From NCBI RefSeq assembly GCF_003024155.1, contig NZ_CP028136.1, forward strand, positions 2,728,001 through 2,792,000: a stretch of 64,000 bases of DNA, given 5' to 3'. This stretch comes from Christiangramia fulva. GTDB taxonomy: Bacteria > Bacteroidota > Bacteroidia > Flavobacteriales > Flavobacteriaceae. A program made the translations under genes and the position numbers. This document shows positions 1-8,084 of this stretch, one piece after another. Numbering within the stretch: position 1 is the first letter of the stretch; each line of letters starts with the position of its first letter. A model generated the notes under the pieces. It ran no database searches. It was not told the origin of the DNA and worked only from the letters and a program-made list of their open reading frames with translations.

Positions 1-137
1 TCTTTTAAATCGGCTGAAGAATAATGTTTTTTTATATCAATCCCTTCCGGAGTTTTAAATTCGCTGTTTCCGGAATTCTCCTCAGAATTAGCTTTTTTCT
101 CGGCTAATTGTATGTTCTGTAGATCTTTTCGCGACAT
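1..137 (-). CDS. mutB: Methylmalonyl-CoA mutase large subunit, N-terminal fragment (cut by window edge)
   Basis: An open frame on the minus strand starts at the ATG at 137-135 and runs off the window. It encodes about 45 residues beginning MSRKDLQNIQLAEKK and reaching a TPEGIDIK motif, which is typical of the start of the catalytic large subunit of methylmalonyl-CoA mutase. That subunit carries the TIM barrel and the B12-binding domain, both outside this window. The start lies 9 nt after the stop of the small-subunit gene, as expected for a translationally coupled mutA-mutB pair. The enzyme interconverts methylmalonyl-CoA and succinyl-CoA in the cytoplasm. The assignment rests on the short N-terminus and on its neighbour. 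Confidence 0.85.
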   Translation of the reverse strand, partial: MSRKDLQNIQLAEKKANSEENSGNSEFKTPEGIDIKKHYSSADLK

Positions 138-146
138 ATTCCGGTT

Positions 147-1532
147 TTAATTTTTCGAATTTTCTTCCGTTTCTAAACGACGTTTTTCATAATCTTCGCT
201 GAGTCGTTTTTCAAGGATTGGTTCCAGTAAGGTTTTTCGATGTTTCTTCTTCAAAAAAGGAAAAAGTTCCAGTTCATTTTTCATACGATCCTGCTGATTC
301 TCAAATTTATTGGTCCCAATCAATACCAGCTTCTGCTCATCGAAAGCTTCTTGTTCAGCCCTGGCACTTTCTTTTATTTTTCGCTGAATAGTTCCGGCTT
401 TCAATTCTTTCAGAAAGCCACCACCTTTTTCAACTTCCTTAAAAATTTCAAGGGCTTTTTCAGCCAGTTGTATGGTCAGACTTTCAATATAATAGGTACC
501 TTCCGCAATATTGCCCACTTTATCAAAATAACTTTCATTTTTCAGAATAAGCAGTTGATTGCGGGCAATTCTGCTTCCAAATTCATTGTCTTTATGATAG
601 ACAATGTCGTACGGAAAATTACAAATTGCATCGGCACCACCAAGTATCGCACTCATGCACTCGGTTGTGGTACGAAGCAAATTCACATTGTAATCGTAAA
701 TCGTCTTATTTCTTTTCCCCGGAAATGTCAGGATTTCACAAGTTTCACTCCAGCCGAATTCTTCTGCTATAGTGCTGTACAACCAGCGAAGCGCCCTGAT
801 TTTAGCGATTTCCATAAAATAATCGGCTCCCACAGAAACCTTGAACTGCACAGGATTTTTCTTGGCCGAAGTATTACCAGAAAAATAATTGAAATATTCG
901 GTAAGCTGAGCAATGGAATAGGAGAGTTGCTGTGGAATATTGGCTCCCGCATTCTGAAAAAGTGAAGCATCGACACTGATAATCGAACTGAAATTTGAAG
1001 AATTCTGAACGATTTTCTCCAAATCTTCATGGTCTTTTTTCAGGTTATCGAACCAGTTACCGCTGCGGGCAAGTTTTCCGATTATATCGGTTTGCAGGAA
1101 AGATTTTCCGCTTCTGCCTTCCAGGTATTTATTTAATTTCGCTGCGTAACCAGGATCAAGAAAAAGGAGATCGAAATAAAGATCAATTTCCTGTGGAAGT
1201 CCTTTCAGCAGAGTTTCAGCTTCAATATCAGCAGAAGGAATAGTGAACCAGATCGCTTCGGCCCCTTTTTCAATAGCATTCAGGGCTTTTTTTAAAGCTG
1301 TTTCCGCAGAAACTGCATAAATTTTTTCAGTGACCTTCCAATTGGCAGGATTATTAATTTTCAGCGTTTCCTGAACATCTTCTGAAGTGTAAAATGGCTT
1401 AATATCAATGCCATGAAGGCTGTGCGTGACAAGGGTTTCGTTATAATCTGCTCCCTTGAGATCAGCCTGTATCTTCTGTTTCCATTGTTTTGCAGAAACT
1501 TGTTCAAATTCCTGAAATAACAATTCTTTCAT
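147..1532 (-). CDS. mutA: Methylmalonyl-CoA mutase small subunit
   Basis: This 461-residue protein matches the non-catalytic small subunit of heterodimeric methylmalonyl-CoA mutase. The N-terminus has the family pattern LFQEFEQVSAKQWKQKIQ, then ADYNETLVTHSLHGIDIKPFYT. A barrel-like middle includes WSETCEILTFPG and an SAILGGADAICNFPYD segment. The C-terminal B12-binding half of large subunits is absent, which is normal for the shorter MutA form of Bacteroidota. It supports interconversion of succinyl-CoA and methylmalonyl-CoA in propionate metabolism. The gene lies 31 nt after the FtsB-like gene and 9 nt before mutB, so all appear co-transcribed. The ATG at 1532 follows directly from that spacing. 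Confidence 0.9.
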   Translation of the reverse strand: MKELLFQEFEQVSAKQWKQKIQADLKGADYNETLVTHSLHGIDIKPFYTSEDVQETLKINNPANWKVTEKIYAVSAETALKKALNAIEKGAEAIWFTIPSADIEAETLLKGLPQEIDLYFDLLFLDPGYAAKLNKYLEGRSGKSFLQTDIIGKLARSGNWFDNLKKDHEDLEKIVQNSSNFSSIISVDASLFQNAGANIPQQLSYSIAQLTEYFNYFSGNTSAKKNPVQFKVSVGADYFMEIAKIRALRWLYSTIAEEFGWSETCEILTFPGKRNKTIYDYNVNLLRTTTECMSAILGGADAICNFPYDIVYHKDNEFGSRIARNQLLILKNESYFDKVGNIAEGTYYIESLTIQLAEKALEIFKEVEKGGGFLKELKAGTIQRKIKESARAEQEAFDEQKLVLIGTNKFENQQDRMKNELELFPFLKKKHRKTLLEPILEKRLSEDYEKRRLETEENSKN

Positions 1533-1563
1533 TATCGGGTTGGTTTTTTACGAAAGAGCAGGT

Positions 1564-1878
1564 TTAGTCGATGGTGTCGTACTCGATGATGTAAATATCT
1601 TCATCATCCCTCTTCATATAGTACTTCTGGCGGGCAAATTTCTCCAGCTCGGTGGAATCATGGAGCTTGTTGATCACCTCTTTATCTTCCGCAATTTGAG
1701 TTTGATAATAGTTTTTATTGTCCTGCAATTCCTGAATTTCCTGATTTAATTCATGATGAATAAGCCAGGAATTGGTATCCAGGAAAAACATCCATCCGGC
1801 AAAAATCAAGGTTATCAGCACATATTTGTTGCTGATAAACCTGAACCAGGGCTTTTTTCGCAGGTCTTTAAATTTCAT
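1564..1878 (-). CDS. FtsB/DivIC-family septum formation initiator
   Basis: A 104-residue bitopic membrane protein. A short basic cytoplasmic tail (residues 1-18) precedes one transmembrane helix (about 19-36, KYVLITLIFAGWMFFLD). A coiled coil follows (about 40-75, rich in Q, E, L and N, with LNQEIQELQDNKNYYQTQI), then the family-typical ELEKFARQKYYMKR block. FtsB/DivIC proteins join the divisome through FtsL- and FtsQ-type partners at the inner membrane. The length is normal for the family. It lies 19 nt downstream of udk and upstream of mutA, so it is probably transcribed from the udk promoter. The acidic C-terminus (DDEDIYIIEYD) is common in Bacteroidota members. Confidence 0.85.
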   Translation of the reverse strand: MKFKDLRKKPWFRFISNKYVLITLIFAGWMFFLDTNSWLIHHELNQEIQELQDNKNYYQTQIAEDKEVINKLHDSTELEKFARQKYYMKRDDEDIYIIEYDTID

Positions 1879-1897
1879 ACTCGTTAAATATACAAAT

Positions 1898-2506
1898 TTA
1901 GGTTAAGCGATCTTTAATAATTGTTTGAACGATATCAACAGCCACGGTATTATATCGATTCGTAGGAATTATGATATCGGCGAATTCTTTAGTAGGTTCA
2001 ATGAATTGCTGGTGCATAGGTTTTAAAGTGGTTTGATAGCGCCAAAGAACCTCTTCGAGATCGCGCCCACGTTCAGCGATATCGCGTTTAAGTCGGCGAA
2101 TGAGCCGCTCGTCACTGTCGGCATGAACATAAATCTTTATATCAAAAAGATCGCGGATTTCGGGATGGGTAAGAATTAAAATTCCTTCCACGATCACTAC
2201 TTTTCGAGGCTGAATTTCTATGGTTTCGCCGGTACGGTTGTGTTCTTTAAAAGAATAAACCGGTTGTTGGATGGTCCTGCCGCTTCTTAATTCCTGAAGG
2301 TGGGTAGCCATCAATTCAAAATCGATGGATTTGGGATGGTCGAAATTGATCTTTTTTCGGTCTTCGAAAGAGAGGTGGGAGGTGTCATTGTAATAAGAAT
2401 CCTGCGAAATTACATCGACTTCCTCGTTTTTTAATTCTTCAATGATCTGATTTACCACGGTAGTTTTTCCGCTTCCGGTACCACCGGCAATCCCGATAAT
2501 AAGCAT
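1898..2506 (-). CDS. udk: Uridine kinase
   Basis: A 202-residue P-loop kinase. Residues 7-15 give the Walker A motif GGTGSGKTT. The QDSYY and NFDHPKSID motifs are characteristic of uridine/cytidine kinases, and the YSFKEHNRTGET and VVIVEGIL (Walker B-like) blocks follow. The lid carries ERLIRRLKRDIAERGRD. It phosphorylates uridine and cytidine to UMP and CMP in the cytosolic pyrimidine salvage pathway. It is the first gene of a minus-strand operon with the FtsB-like gene, mutA and mutB. A Bacteroidota -7 element sits just upstream (2524-2531), giving a very short leader. The neighbouring polysaccharide genes are divergent and far richer in AT. Confidence 0.95.
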   Translation of the reverse strand: MLIIGIAGGTGSGKTTVVNQIIEELKNEEVDVISQDSYYNDTSHLSFEDRKKINFDHPKSIDFELMATHLQELRSGRTIQQPVYSFKEHNRTGETIEIQPRKVVIVEGILILTHPEIRDLFDIKIYVHADSDERLIRRLKRDIAERGRDLEEVLWRYQTTLKPMHQQFIEPTKEFADIIIPTNRYNTVAVDIVQTIIKDRLT

Positions 2507-2523
2507 AGGAAATTAATTTTCCG

Positions 2524-2531
2524 CAAAGGTA
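2524..2531 (-). promoter_or_regulatory. Putative -7 promoter element of udk operon
   Basis: Read on the minus strand this is TACCTTTG, an exact match to the Bacteroidota -7 consensus TAnnTTTG. A TTG lies about 16 nt further upstream, slightly closer than the usual 19. The predicted transcript would start about 10 nt before the udk ATG, which is typical of flavobacterial genes. The call is based on motif only. Confidence 0.45.
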
Positions 2532-2572
2532 ATTATAAGTTTGAAAACAAAAATTGCTGTCTTTAGGGTAGA

Positions 2573-2605
2573 TTGAAGAAAACTCAATAAGAATTGATAT
2601 TTTTG
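2573..2605 (+). promoter_or_regulatory. Putative promoter of the polysaccharide patch
   Basis: TTG at 2573-2575 and TATTTTTG at 2598-2605 resemble the Bacteroidota -33/-7 pair, with a spacer of 22 nt. The -7 element ends 18 nt before the ATG at 2624. That supports 2624 as the true start of the first glycosyltransferase rather than the TTG at 2594, which would lie upstream of the predicted transcript start. Confidence 0.4.
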
Positions 2606-2623
2606 ACAAATCAAAATAAGTTT

Positions 2624-3781
2624 ATGAGGATCCTTTTTTATGCACATTCATCTACATTATATGGTGCGAACCGTTCCCTCATAGAACTTATTATTGGTTT
2701 AAAAACAATCAATCCTCAAATTGAAATTTTTGTTGTTATCCCTAATAAAGGTCCTATTGAAAGTAAGCTAAAGAAGAGGTCTATTCCATTCCAAGTTATA
2801 AAACATTATAACTGGTTTTATGAAGAACCAATTGCCAGGAAATGGAAGAAGAAATCAACTATTTTGTATAAACTTTGGTTCGAAAAGAATAAATGGCAAA
2901 AGTTTTTAAAAAATAAAGTAAGGTTAAAATCTCATTTGAATTTTGCCAGAAAATTTTCTCCTGATATAATTTATGTAAACTCTTCCTTGTGTCCTATGGG
3001 TTTATATGTTGGGAAAAAGCTAGAGAAGAAAGTTATTTGGCATCATCGAGAAACCGTGAATGATAATATTTATGGTTTTTGTTTAGAAAAAGAAAATGAA
3101 TTCATTACCCACTATAATGAGGTAGATTTACATCTTTTTACTTCAAAATTTTTACAAGAAAATTATCTGAAAAATTTCGGCAAAGAGAATTACCGGATAT
3201 TCTATGATAGTGTATTAATGGAGAATAATAGCAATTTTGCCATTGCTTCTATGAATCATTCGATAAAATTTGGAATAGTAGGGCGTATAAATAAGCAAAA
3301 AGGGCAAAAGGAGATTATAGAATTATTTAATTCCTCAGAAATAAAGGAATTAGGAATTCAGCTGGAAATTTTTGGCCATGGTAGTCCAAACTTTTTGAAA
3401 TGGTTTGAAAAAATAAATTCTCCTAATATTAATTATCATGGTTTTGTGAATAGGGAGGATATCTATGAAAATTTTGAAATTTTAATTTCTAATGCCACTT
3501 TTGAAGCTTTCGGGCGGACTATAGCAGAAGCTAATTCATGTGGAATACCGGTGGTTGTTAGGAAATCTGGGGCTTTTCCGGAATTAGTTCGAAATAATTA
3601 TAATGGGTTTTTATTTAATAATTCCAATGAATTAAAAAACTTAATTTTTGAATTATCCGCTATTAAGAAAAAAGAGTATTCAATTTTGTCTCGAAACAGC
3701 CTTGAATTTGCAAAACAAAAATTTGACTACTTGAAATTGGCAAAAGGAATTTTCGGTGCAATCAGTGAGGTAATCAATTAA
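2624..3781 (+). CDS. Glycosyltransferase family 4 (GT-B fold)
   Basis: A 385-residue cytosolic GT4-type glycosyltransferase. The N-terminal Rossmann domain begins MRILFYAHSSTLYGANRSL, the usual acceptor-domain start with a Gly-Ala loop. The C-terminal donor domain begins near KFGIVGRINKQKGQKE and contains FEAFGRTIAEANSCGIPVVV, the E-x7-E nucleotide-sugar motif. It would transfer an activated sugar to a growing surface glycan; neither sugar nor acceptor can be told. An in-frame TTG at 2594 gives a 395-residue version, but the ATG at 2624 is preferred because the family N-terminus starts there and a promoter-like motif overlaps the earlier codon. The gene is markedly AT-rich (17 of 60 GC in a sample from 3301), unlike udk. 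Confidence 0.85.
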   Translation: MRILFYAHSSTLYGANRSLIELIIGLKTINPQIEIFVVIPNKGPIESKLKKRSIPFQVIKHYNWFYEEPIARKWKKKSTILYKLWFEKNKWQKFLKNKVRLKSHLNFARKFSPDIIYVNSSLCPMGLYVGKKLEKKVIWHHRETVNDNIYGFCLEKENEFITHYNEVDLHLFTSKFLQENYLKNFGKENYRIFYDSVLMENNSNFAIASMNHSIKFGIVGRINKQKGQKEIIELFNSSEIKELGIQLEIFGHGSPNFLKWFEKINSPNINYHGFVNREDIYENFEILISNATFEAFGRTIAEANSCGIPVVVRKSGAFPELVRNNYNGFLFNNSNELKNLIFELSAIKKKEYSILSRNSLEFAKQKFDYLKLAKGIFGAISEVIN

Positions 3782-3784
3782 GGA

Positions 3785-4585
3785 ATGAAGCATTTTCTAT
3801 GCACACGGTTTAATTTAAAAAACGAAGATTGGATTCATACTAAGAAGGGTAAATCAGTTCTCACGAAAAAATGGCTCTCTAGTCGATTTTATTTATTTGA
3901 AAAATTTTGTGTTCCTTCCGTAAAAAATCAAACCAATAAAAATTTCAAATGGGTTATTTTTTTTGATATTGATACACCTACTAAATTCAAGAAAAAGATT
4001 AATGGTCTTTTGGCAAAAGATAATTTGTTTATCCCTTTATATATAAATGGAATAGGCGAATTAGAAACGAGTCTTAGCAGGTTTATTCTGAAGGAAATTT
4101 CAATAAAATCTGAGACTATAATTACTACACGGCTGGATAATGATGATGCAATACATAAAGATTTTATTAGTACTATTCAGAAGCTTGCATCGGGAAAATC
4201 GGAAGCGGTGATAGATCTCATTCGCGGTTTACAAATAGATATCCAAAAAGATCCATTTCAAGTAAGAAATCATTTTAAATATTATAATCCTTTTATCTCC
4301 ATTGTTGAAACTGGAGACAATTTTAAAACAGTTTTATCCAGGCACCATTATGAATGGTCAGATCACGCTAATATAATAGCATATAAAAGTGATCGACTTT
4401 GGCTGGAGGTAATCCATGATAAAAATATGGTGAACGAGGTTAAAAATAATTATTATCTAACCAATAATTTTTATCCAGACGATTTTGGACTTAAAGGGAT
4501 AAATTTTCAAAATAAAATTACAACAATTCTTAATAATACTTTTCTTAGGCTTAAAAAGTTAAAGAGTAGATTTTTGAAAACTTAA
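3785..4585 (+). CDS. Putative rhamnosyltransferase-like glycosyltransferase
   Basis: A 266-residue protein resembling the putative rhamnosyl transferase family. The start MKHFLCTRFNLK, the FKWVIFFDIDTP segment and the central TTRLDNDDA motif (residues 114-122) are the recognisable landmarks. The last is probably the DxD-like nucleotide-sugar and metal site. No signal peptide or membrane helix is evident, so it probably works at the cytosolic face of the inner membrane. It starts 3 nt after the preceding GT4 stop, so the two are one transcription unit. Its stop TAA (4583-4585) overlaps the stop of the convergent GT2 gene within the palindrome TTAA. Sugar specificity cannot be read from the sequence. 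Confidence 0.7.
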   Translation: MKHFLCTRFNLKNEDWIHTKKGKSVLTKKWLSSRFYLFEKFCVPSVKNQTNKNFKWVIFFDIDTPTKFKKKINGLLAKDNLFIPLYINGIGELETSLSRFILKEISIKSETIITTRLDNDDAIHKDFISTIQKLASGKSEAVIDLIRGLQIDIQKDPFQVRNHFKYYNPFISIVETGDNFKTVLSRHHYEWSDHANIIAYKSDRLWLEVIHDKNMVNEVKNNYYLTNNFYPDDFGLKGINFQNKITTILNNTFLRLKKLKSRFLKT

Positions 4586-5631
4586 TAGAAAAAATTATTT
4601 AGGTTAATTGGATTGTTTAGTTTTACTTTCTTCTGTGGATATTTTAATTTGTTCCTCAATATAATTTTGGGAATTTGATAAATTATTGCTCCTAAAAAAG
4701 GAAAATGTATTCTAGAAAAAAAATTTAATATTTTCAAATATTTTTTCAAAATAAAGGTTCTGTAGTTTTTAAATTTATAATGAGTATACCAAAAATTTAA
4801 AATTTTTAAAAACTCTCTTTTTTTAAGTTTTCTTCCGGCTATGTGTAAAAAAAAGAAGTATAATTTAAGAAATTCAGTTTTGTATTCTCGGTCCGTTTCT
4901 GTGGCTATTAATTGCTGGATTTTCTGATAAATTTTAATACGAGAAAATAATTTTTCATAAGACCATTTTGAATCCGAAATTCGATTCTCACCGTGCAGTC
5001 TGATAAAAATATCTGGTATAGATAAGGGAAATTTACGGTAATTTTTACTTTTTAATATCACTCGAATATGAAATTCAACATCCTGCCAGCTTAAGGCATC
5101 GTTATCAAAATTTAAATGATTTTCAATTAAAAAATTCCGATTAAAAATTGTACTTGAGGTGTGCCATCCACCAGTATATTTTATAAATCCATCAAGATCA
5201 TCTAAAGTATTTAGATTAGAAAAGAGGTAATCGCAATACCTGGTTCCGGAATTAAATAATGCGACGTTAAACACCAGGAAATCATAATCTTTATTTTCCC
5301 GGGCACACTTCATTCTCTTTTCAAGACAAGTAGGAGACATTAAGTCATCTGAATCAAGAAACATCAGGTATTCACCTGAAGCTTCTTTAATTCCCTCATT
5401 TCTGCATTGTGGAGCTCCTTTAACACTACTTTTCCGCCTTAAAATTTTAAATCTTGGGTCATTTTTCACCTGATTTTGGATTGAAAAAGTGACATCCTCA
5501 TTTGAATGATCGTCTATCAAAAGGACTTCGTACTGCTCAAAAGTTTGCCTTAAAATGGACTCTATAGTTTCAAGAACGAGTTTTTTTCTATTGTAAAAAG
5601 GTATAATTATAGAAATCCAAGGCATTGTCAT
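4582..5631 (-). CDS. Glycosyltransferase family 2
   Basis: A 349-residue GT-A glycosyltransferase. The N-terminal domain has ISIIIPFYNRKKLVLETIES, LLIDDHSNED (residues 37-46) and FLDSDD (91-96, the DxD metal and nucleotide-sugar site). A distal SWQDVEFHIRV block would hold the catalytic ED-type acid. The C-terminal third is basic and aromatic, with no clear multi-pass membrane region, so it looks like a soluble or peripheral enzyme rather than a synthase. It lies downstream of the MBOAT-SGNH pair on the same strand (11 nt after the SGNH gene) and converges on the two plus-strand transferases. It probably adds one residue to a surface glycan. AT content is high, as in its neighbours. Confidence 0.8.
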   Translation of the reverse strand: MTMPWISIIIPFYNRKKLVLETIESILRQTFEQYEVLLIDDHSNEDVTFSIQNQVKNDPRFKILRRKSSVKGAPQCRNEGIKEASGEYLMFLDSDDLMSPTCLEKRMKCARENKDYDFLVFNVALFNSGTRYCDYLFSNLNTLDDLDGFIKYTGGWHTSSTIFNRNFLIENHLNFDNDALSWQDVEFHIRVILKSKNYRKFPLSIPDIFIRLHGENRISDSKWSYEKLFSRIKIYQKIQQLIATETDREYKTEFLKLYFFFLHIAGRKLKKREFLKILNFWYTHYKFKNYRTFILKKYLKILNFFSRIHFPFLGAIIYQIPKIILRNKLKYPQKKVKLNNPINLNNFFY

Positions 5632-5642
5632 TCAAATATATA

Positions 5643-6593
5643 TTACAAATTAGGATAATATTTTTGAAGAATAGAATCTAGTGTTTTAGTGGCTTTTTCA
5701 GCACCTAATGGATTTAGATGATTGGCATCGTCAAAATATTTCCTGGTGAATGTACTATTAGTGTCATCTATAAAAAAATGGATTTTGGGATATTGGTATT
5801 TTAGACTATCAATAAGTTTCCGCCACTTTTTCACCAGTGAGGGATCACGTAATTCATTATACCGGTAATGAGTGGGGGGATGGTAGATAAATATTTTTAA
5901 ATTGTTTTCATTGCAATAACTTATTATCTCATTTAGAAGAAGAAGATTTTTCTTATAGTTCTTCTTATTATGAATATTTTCGATAAGTACATAATTGGCA
6001 TGGCTATATGCTCCGTCAAATTTATTTTCGTCGAATCCGAACTTATTAAGTTTAATGTTCGAGGTCTTAAATATATATTCGTTTAATATTTTAGAAAAAT
6101 ACTTCGGACTGAAATGAAAGAGAAGATGATCTTGCAGTTTTAACTTTCTTCCGAAAGTATTGACACCATAAAATTTAAGGTTTTTAGGATCTAAAATAGG
6201 TAGGATATTAGACTTATCTCTTTCCAGTTTATCATATGAAATCTCAAGTACTACCAGTTTTAATTTCGGTAGTTTAGGATTAAAGAATTTTAATAGTTTA
6301 AAGTCTTCAAATAATGTCTGACTTGAATTTGCCAGGTTAATGGCACCGGCAGCAATGAATTTTGGATTAATGGCTCTTTCAATTTGAGAGGAGCCTAAAA
6401 ATAATATTTCAATTTCGTCTGAATTTTCCTGTATATAATTGTATCTTACTTTTTCGGCAAAATTTATCTCAGAAAGGGTATACTCTACCATTGCGTAACC
6501 AATAACTACGGGAAAGAAAAAAATTACTGCTCTAACTAAGAATTTTCTCAGATTAGAATTGGAAATAAATGAATGATTCTTTTGGTCCTCCAT
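5643..6593 (-). CDS. Membrane-anchored SGNH-type protein paired with the MBOAT acyltransferase
   Basis: A 316-residue protein with an N-terminal signal anchor (about residues 18-36, LVRAVIFFFPVVIGYAMVE) and a periplasmic domain. It has an SGNH-like block I (ILFLGSSQIERA, Ser68/Ser69) and a C-terminal DDANH (288-292), the usual Asp-x-x-His pair. Such proteins (AlgJ/AlgX, DltD and PatB types) take an acyl group supplied through an MBOAT channel protein and place it on a periplasmic glycan. Its start lies inside the end of the MBOAT gene, with a 41-nt overlap, which indicates tight coupling. The family as a whole is poorly characterised. The substrate is inferred only as the product of the neighbouring glycosyltransferases. 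Confidence 0.65.
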   Translation of the reverse strand: MEDQKNHSFISNSNLRKFLVRAVIFFFPVVIGYAMVEYTLSEINFAEKVRYNYIQENSDEIEILFLGSSQIERAINPKFIAAGAINLANSSQTLFEDFKLLKFFNPKLPKLKLVVLEISYDKLERDKSNILPILDPKNLKFYGVNTFGRKLKLQDHLLFHFSPKYFSKILNEYIFKTSNIKLNKFGFDENKFDGAYSHANYVLIENIHNKKNYKKNLLLLNEIISYCNENNLKIFIYHPPTHYRYNELRDPSLVKKWRKLIDSLKYQYPKIHFFIDDTNSTFTRKYFDDANHLNPLGAEKATKTLDSILQKYYPNL

Positions 6594-7986
6594 ATCTTAT
6601 TATAAAGAAAATGAATACATAGTAAATAGTCCATCTTAAGAAGGCAGGTATTTTTTCCTCCATTTTTATAAACGGATATTCTTTGCTTCTAGTAAAGAAT
6701 TCTAGAATAAGCATTAAAAACAAAAATAAAACATTCAGCTTAATTATACTTTCAAAGTCATTATCCGGGATAAAACTAAATATTCTTCCTAGAAAGGTAA
6801 AAGCAATATCTGTATTTGGAGCCCGAAAGAAAACAATCGATAAAATTAACAGTGAAAAGGAAATAGTGATTGAAAAAAGATGCTTCAAATTCATCCACAT
6901 TTTATTTTTCCCAGTCTTTACTTTGAAGTTCTTATAATAAATCTGATATCCAATCATATAAAAAGCATGAATTAACCCGAATATAATAAACGTCCATTCG
7001 GCTCCATGCCATAGCCCGATTAATCCAAAAGTAAGAATAAGTGCTATTCGGCGGTTAAATAGAGTTTTTTTTCGATTCTGCAAGAAAGGAATATGCACGT
7101 AATCCCGAAACCATTGGCTAACTGTAATATTCCATCTTTTCCAGAAATCGGGAATACTTGTGGCAAAATGAGGAAGTTTAAAATTAATATGTAATTTAAA
7201 ACCAAATAATTTAGCTGAACCCAAAGCAATATCGGCGTATCCAGAAAAGTCTGCATAAATTTGAAAGTAAAATAGAACAAGAGCATAAACTAATTCCCAG
7301 CTTTGATAATCCCCAGGCTTATCAAAAATTGTATTAACAGCCAAAGCTAAATTATCAGCCACTACCATTTTTTTAAAAAGGCCCCATAAAATCTGGCGAA
7401 GTCCTTCTTTAGATGTTTGAAGTGAAAATTTTCGTTTTTTTAAAAACTGTGGAAGTAGAAACGATGTCCTTTCAATAGGTCCGGCAACCAATTGCGGAAA
7501 AAAGCTTACAAAGCATAAAAACTCCAGTAACTGTTTTGTAGGCTGGAGTTGGTTTCTATAAACGTCAATGGTATAACTTAAAGTTTGAAAGGTGTAAAAG
7601 CTTAATCCAACCGGTAAAACGATGTTAATAGCAGATATGAAATGTTTTTCTTCCGATAAATTAAAAAGATCTAAAAAGCTTTCCGTGAAAAAATTAAAAT
7701 ATTTAAAAGCAAAGAGGACTCCCAGGTTCCAGATAAGACTAAAATATAAATAGAATTTTTTCTTTTCGGGGGAATTGGCCTCGTATATTTTCTGTGCCGC
7801 AAAGTAATCTACAATTGAACTTAAAAAAATTAAGATTAAAAATCTCCAATCCCAGAAACCATAAAACAGGTAGCTCCCAAAGAGTAAAAGTTTATTTTGG
7901 AGCTTAATTTTATTGCTCCCGATCAACCAATATATTATGAATACTATAGGAAGGAAAAGTGCGTATTCGAAGGAGTTAAACAGCAA
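6553..7986 (-). CDS. MBOAT-family O-acyltransferase (AlgI-like)
   Basis: A 477-residue polytopic membrane protein typical of AlgI-type MBOAT acyltransferases. Recognisable blocks are FWDWRF near the N-terminus, PVGLSFYTFQTLSYTIDVYR (126-144), FQIYADFSGYADIA (241-254), FWKRWNITVSQWFRDYVHIP (281-300) and IGLWHGAEW (323-331), where His327 is the conserved active-site histidine. It would move an acyl group across the inner membrane for O-acylation of an extracellular polysaccharide, using the overlapping SGNH protein as partner. The gene is the first of three on the minus strand (MBOAT, SGNH, GT2). The ATG at 7986 gives the usual N-terminus beginning MLFNSFEYALFLP. Confidence 0.9.
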   Translation of the reverse strand: MLFNSFEYALFLPIVFIIYWLIGSNKIKLQNKLLLFGSYLFYGFWDWRFLILIFLSSIVDYFAAQKIYEANSPEKKKFYLYFSLIWNLGVLFAFKYFNFFTESFLDLFNLSEEKHFISAINIVLPVGLSFYTFQTLSYTIDVYRNQLQPTKQLLEFLCFVSFFPQLVAGPIERTSFLLPQFLKKRKFSLQTSKEGLRQILWGLFKKMVVADNLALAVNTIFDKPGDYQSWELVYALVLFYFQIYADFSGYADIALGSAKLFGFKLHINFKLPHFATSIPDFWKRWNITVSQWFRDYVHIPFLQNRKKTLFNRRIALILTFGLIGLWHGAEWTFIIFGLIHAFYMIGYQIYYKNFKVKTGKNKMWMNLKHLFSITISFSLLILSIVFFRAPNTDIAFTFLGRIFSFIPDNDFESIIKLNVLFLFLMLILEFFTRSKEYPFIKMEEKIPAFLRWTIYYVFIFFIIRYGGPKESFIYFQF

Positions 7987-8040
7987 TTAAATTTTGTTTA
8001 TAAGTATAGCAAGATATTTTATAAAACAATATTAAGTAAA

Positions 8041-8064
8041 AAACCCGGGAAGAATCCCGGGTTT
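8041..8064 (-). terminator. Rho-independent terminator of the 8085-9071 lipoprotein gene
   Basis: A perfect 10-bp stem (AAACCCGGGA with TCCCGGGTTT) closes a 4-nt loop. Read on the minus strand it is followed by an unbroken T-run. It lies 20 nt past the stop of the lipoprotein gene and separates it from the MBOAT operon on the same strand. Confidence 0.85.
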
Positions 8065-8084
8065 AAAATTTTGTTTATGATTTT

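Noticed and set aside
240..965. Plus-strand open frame of 241 codons opposite mutA
   Set aside because: The minus strand encodes a clear MutA family protein; the opposite frame has no recognisable features.
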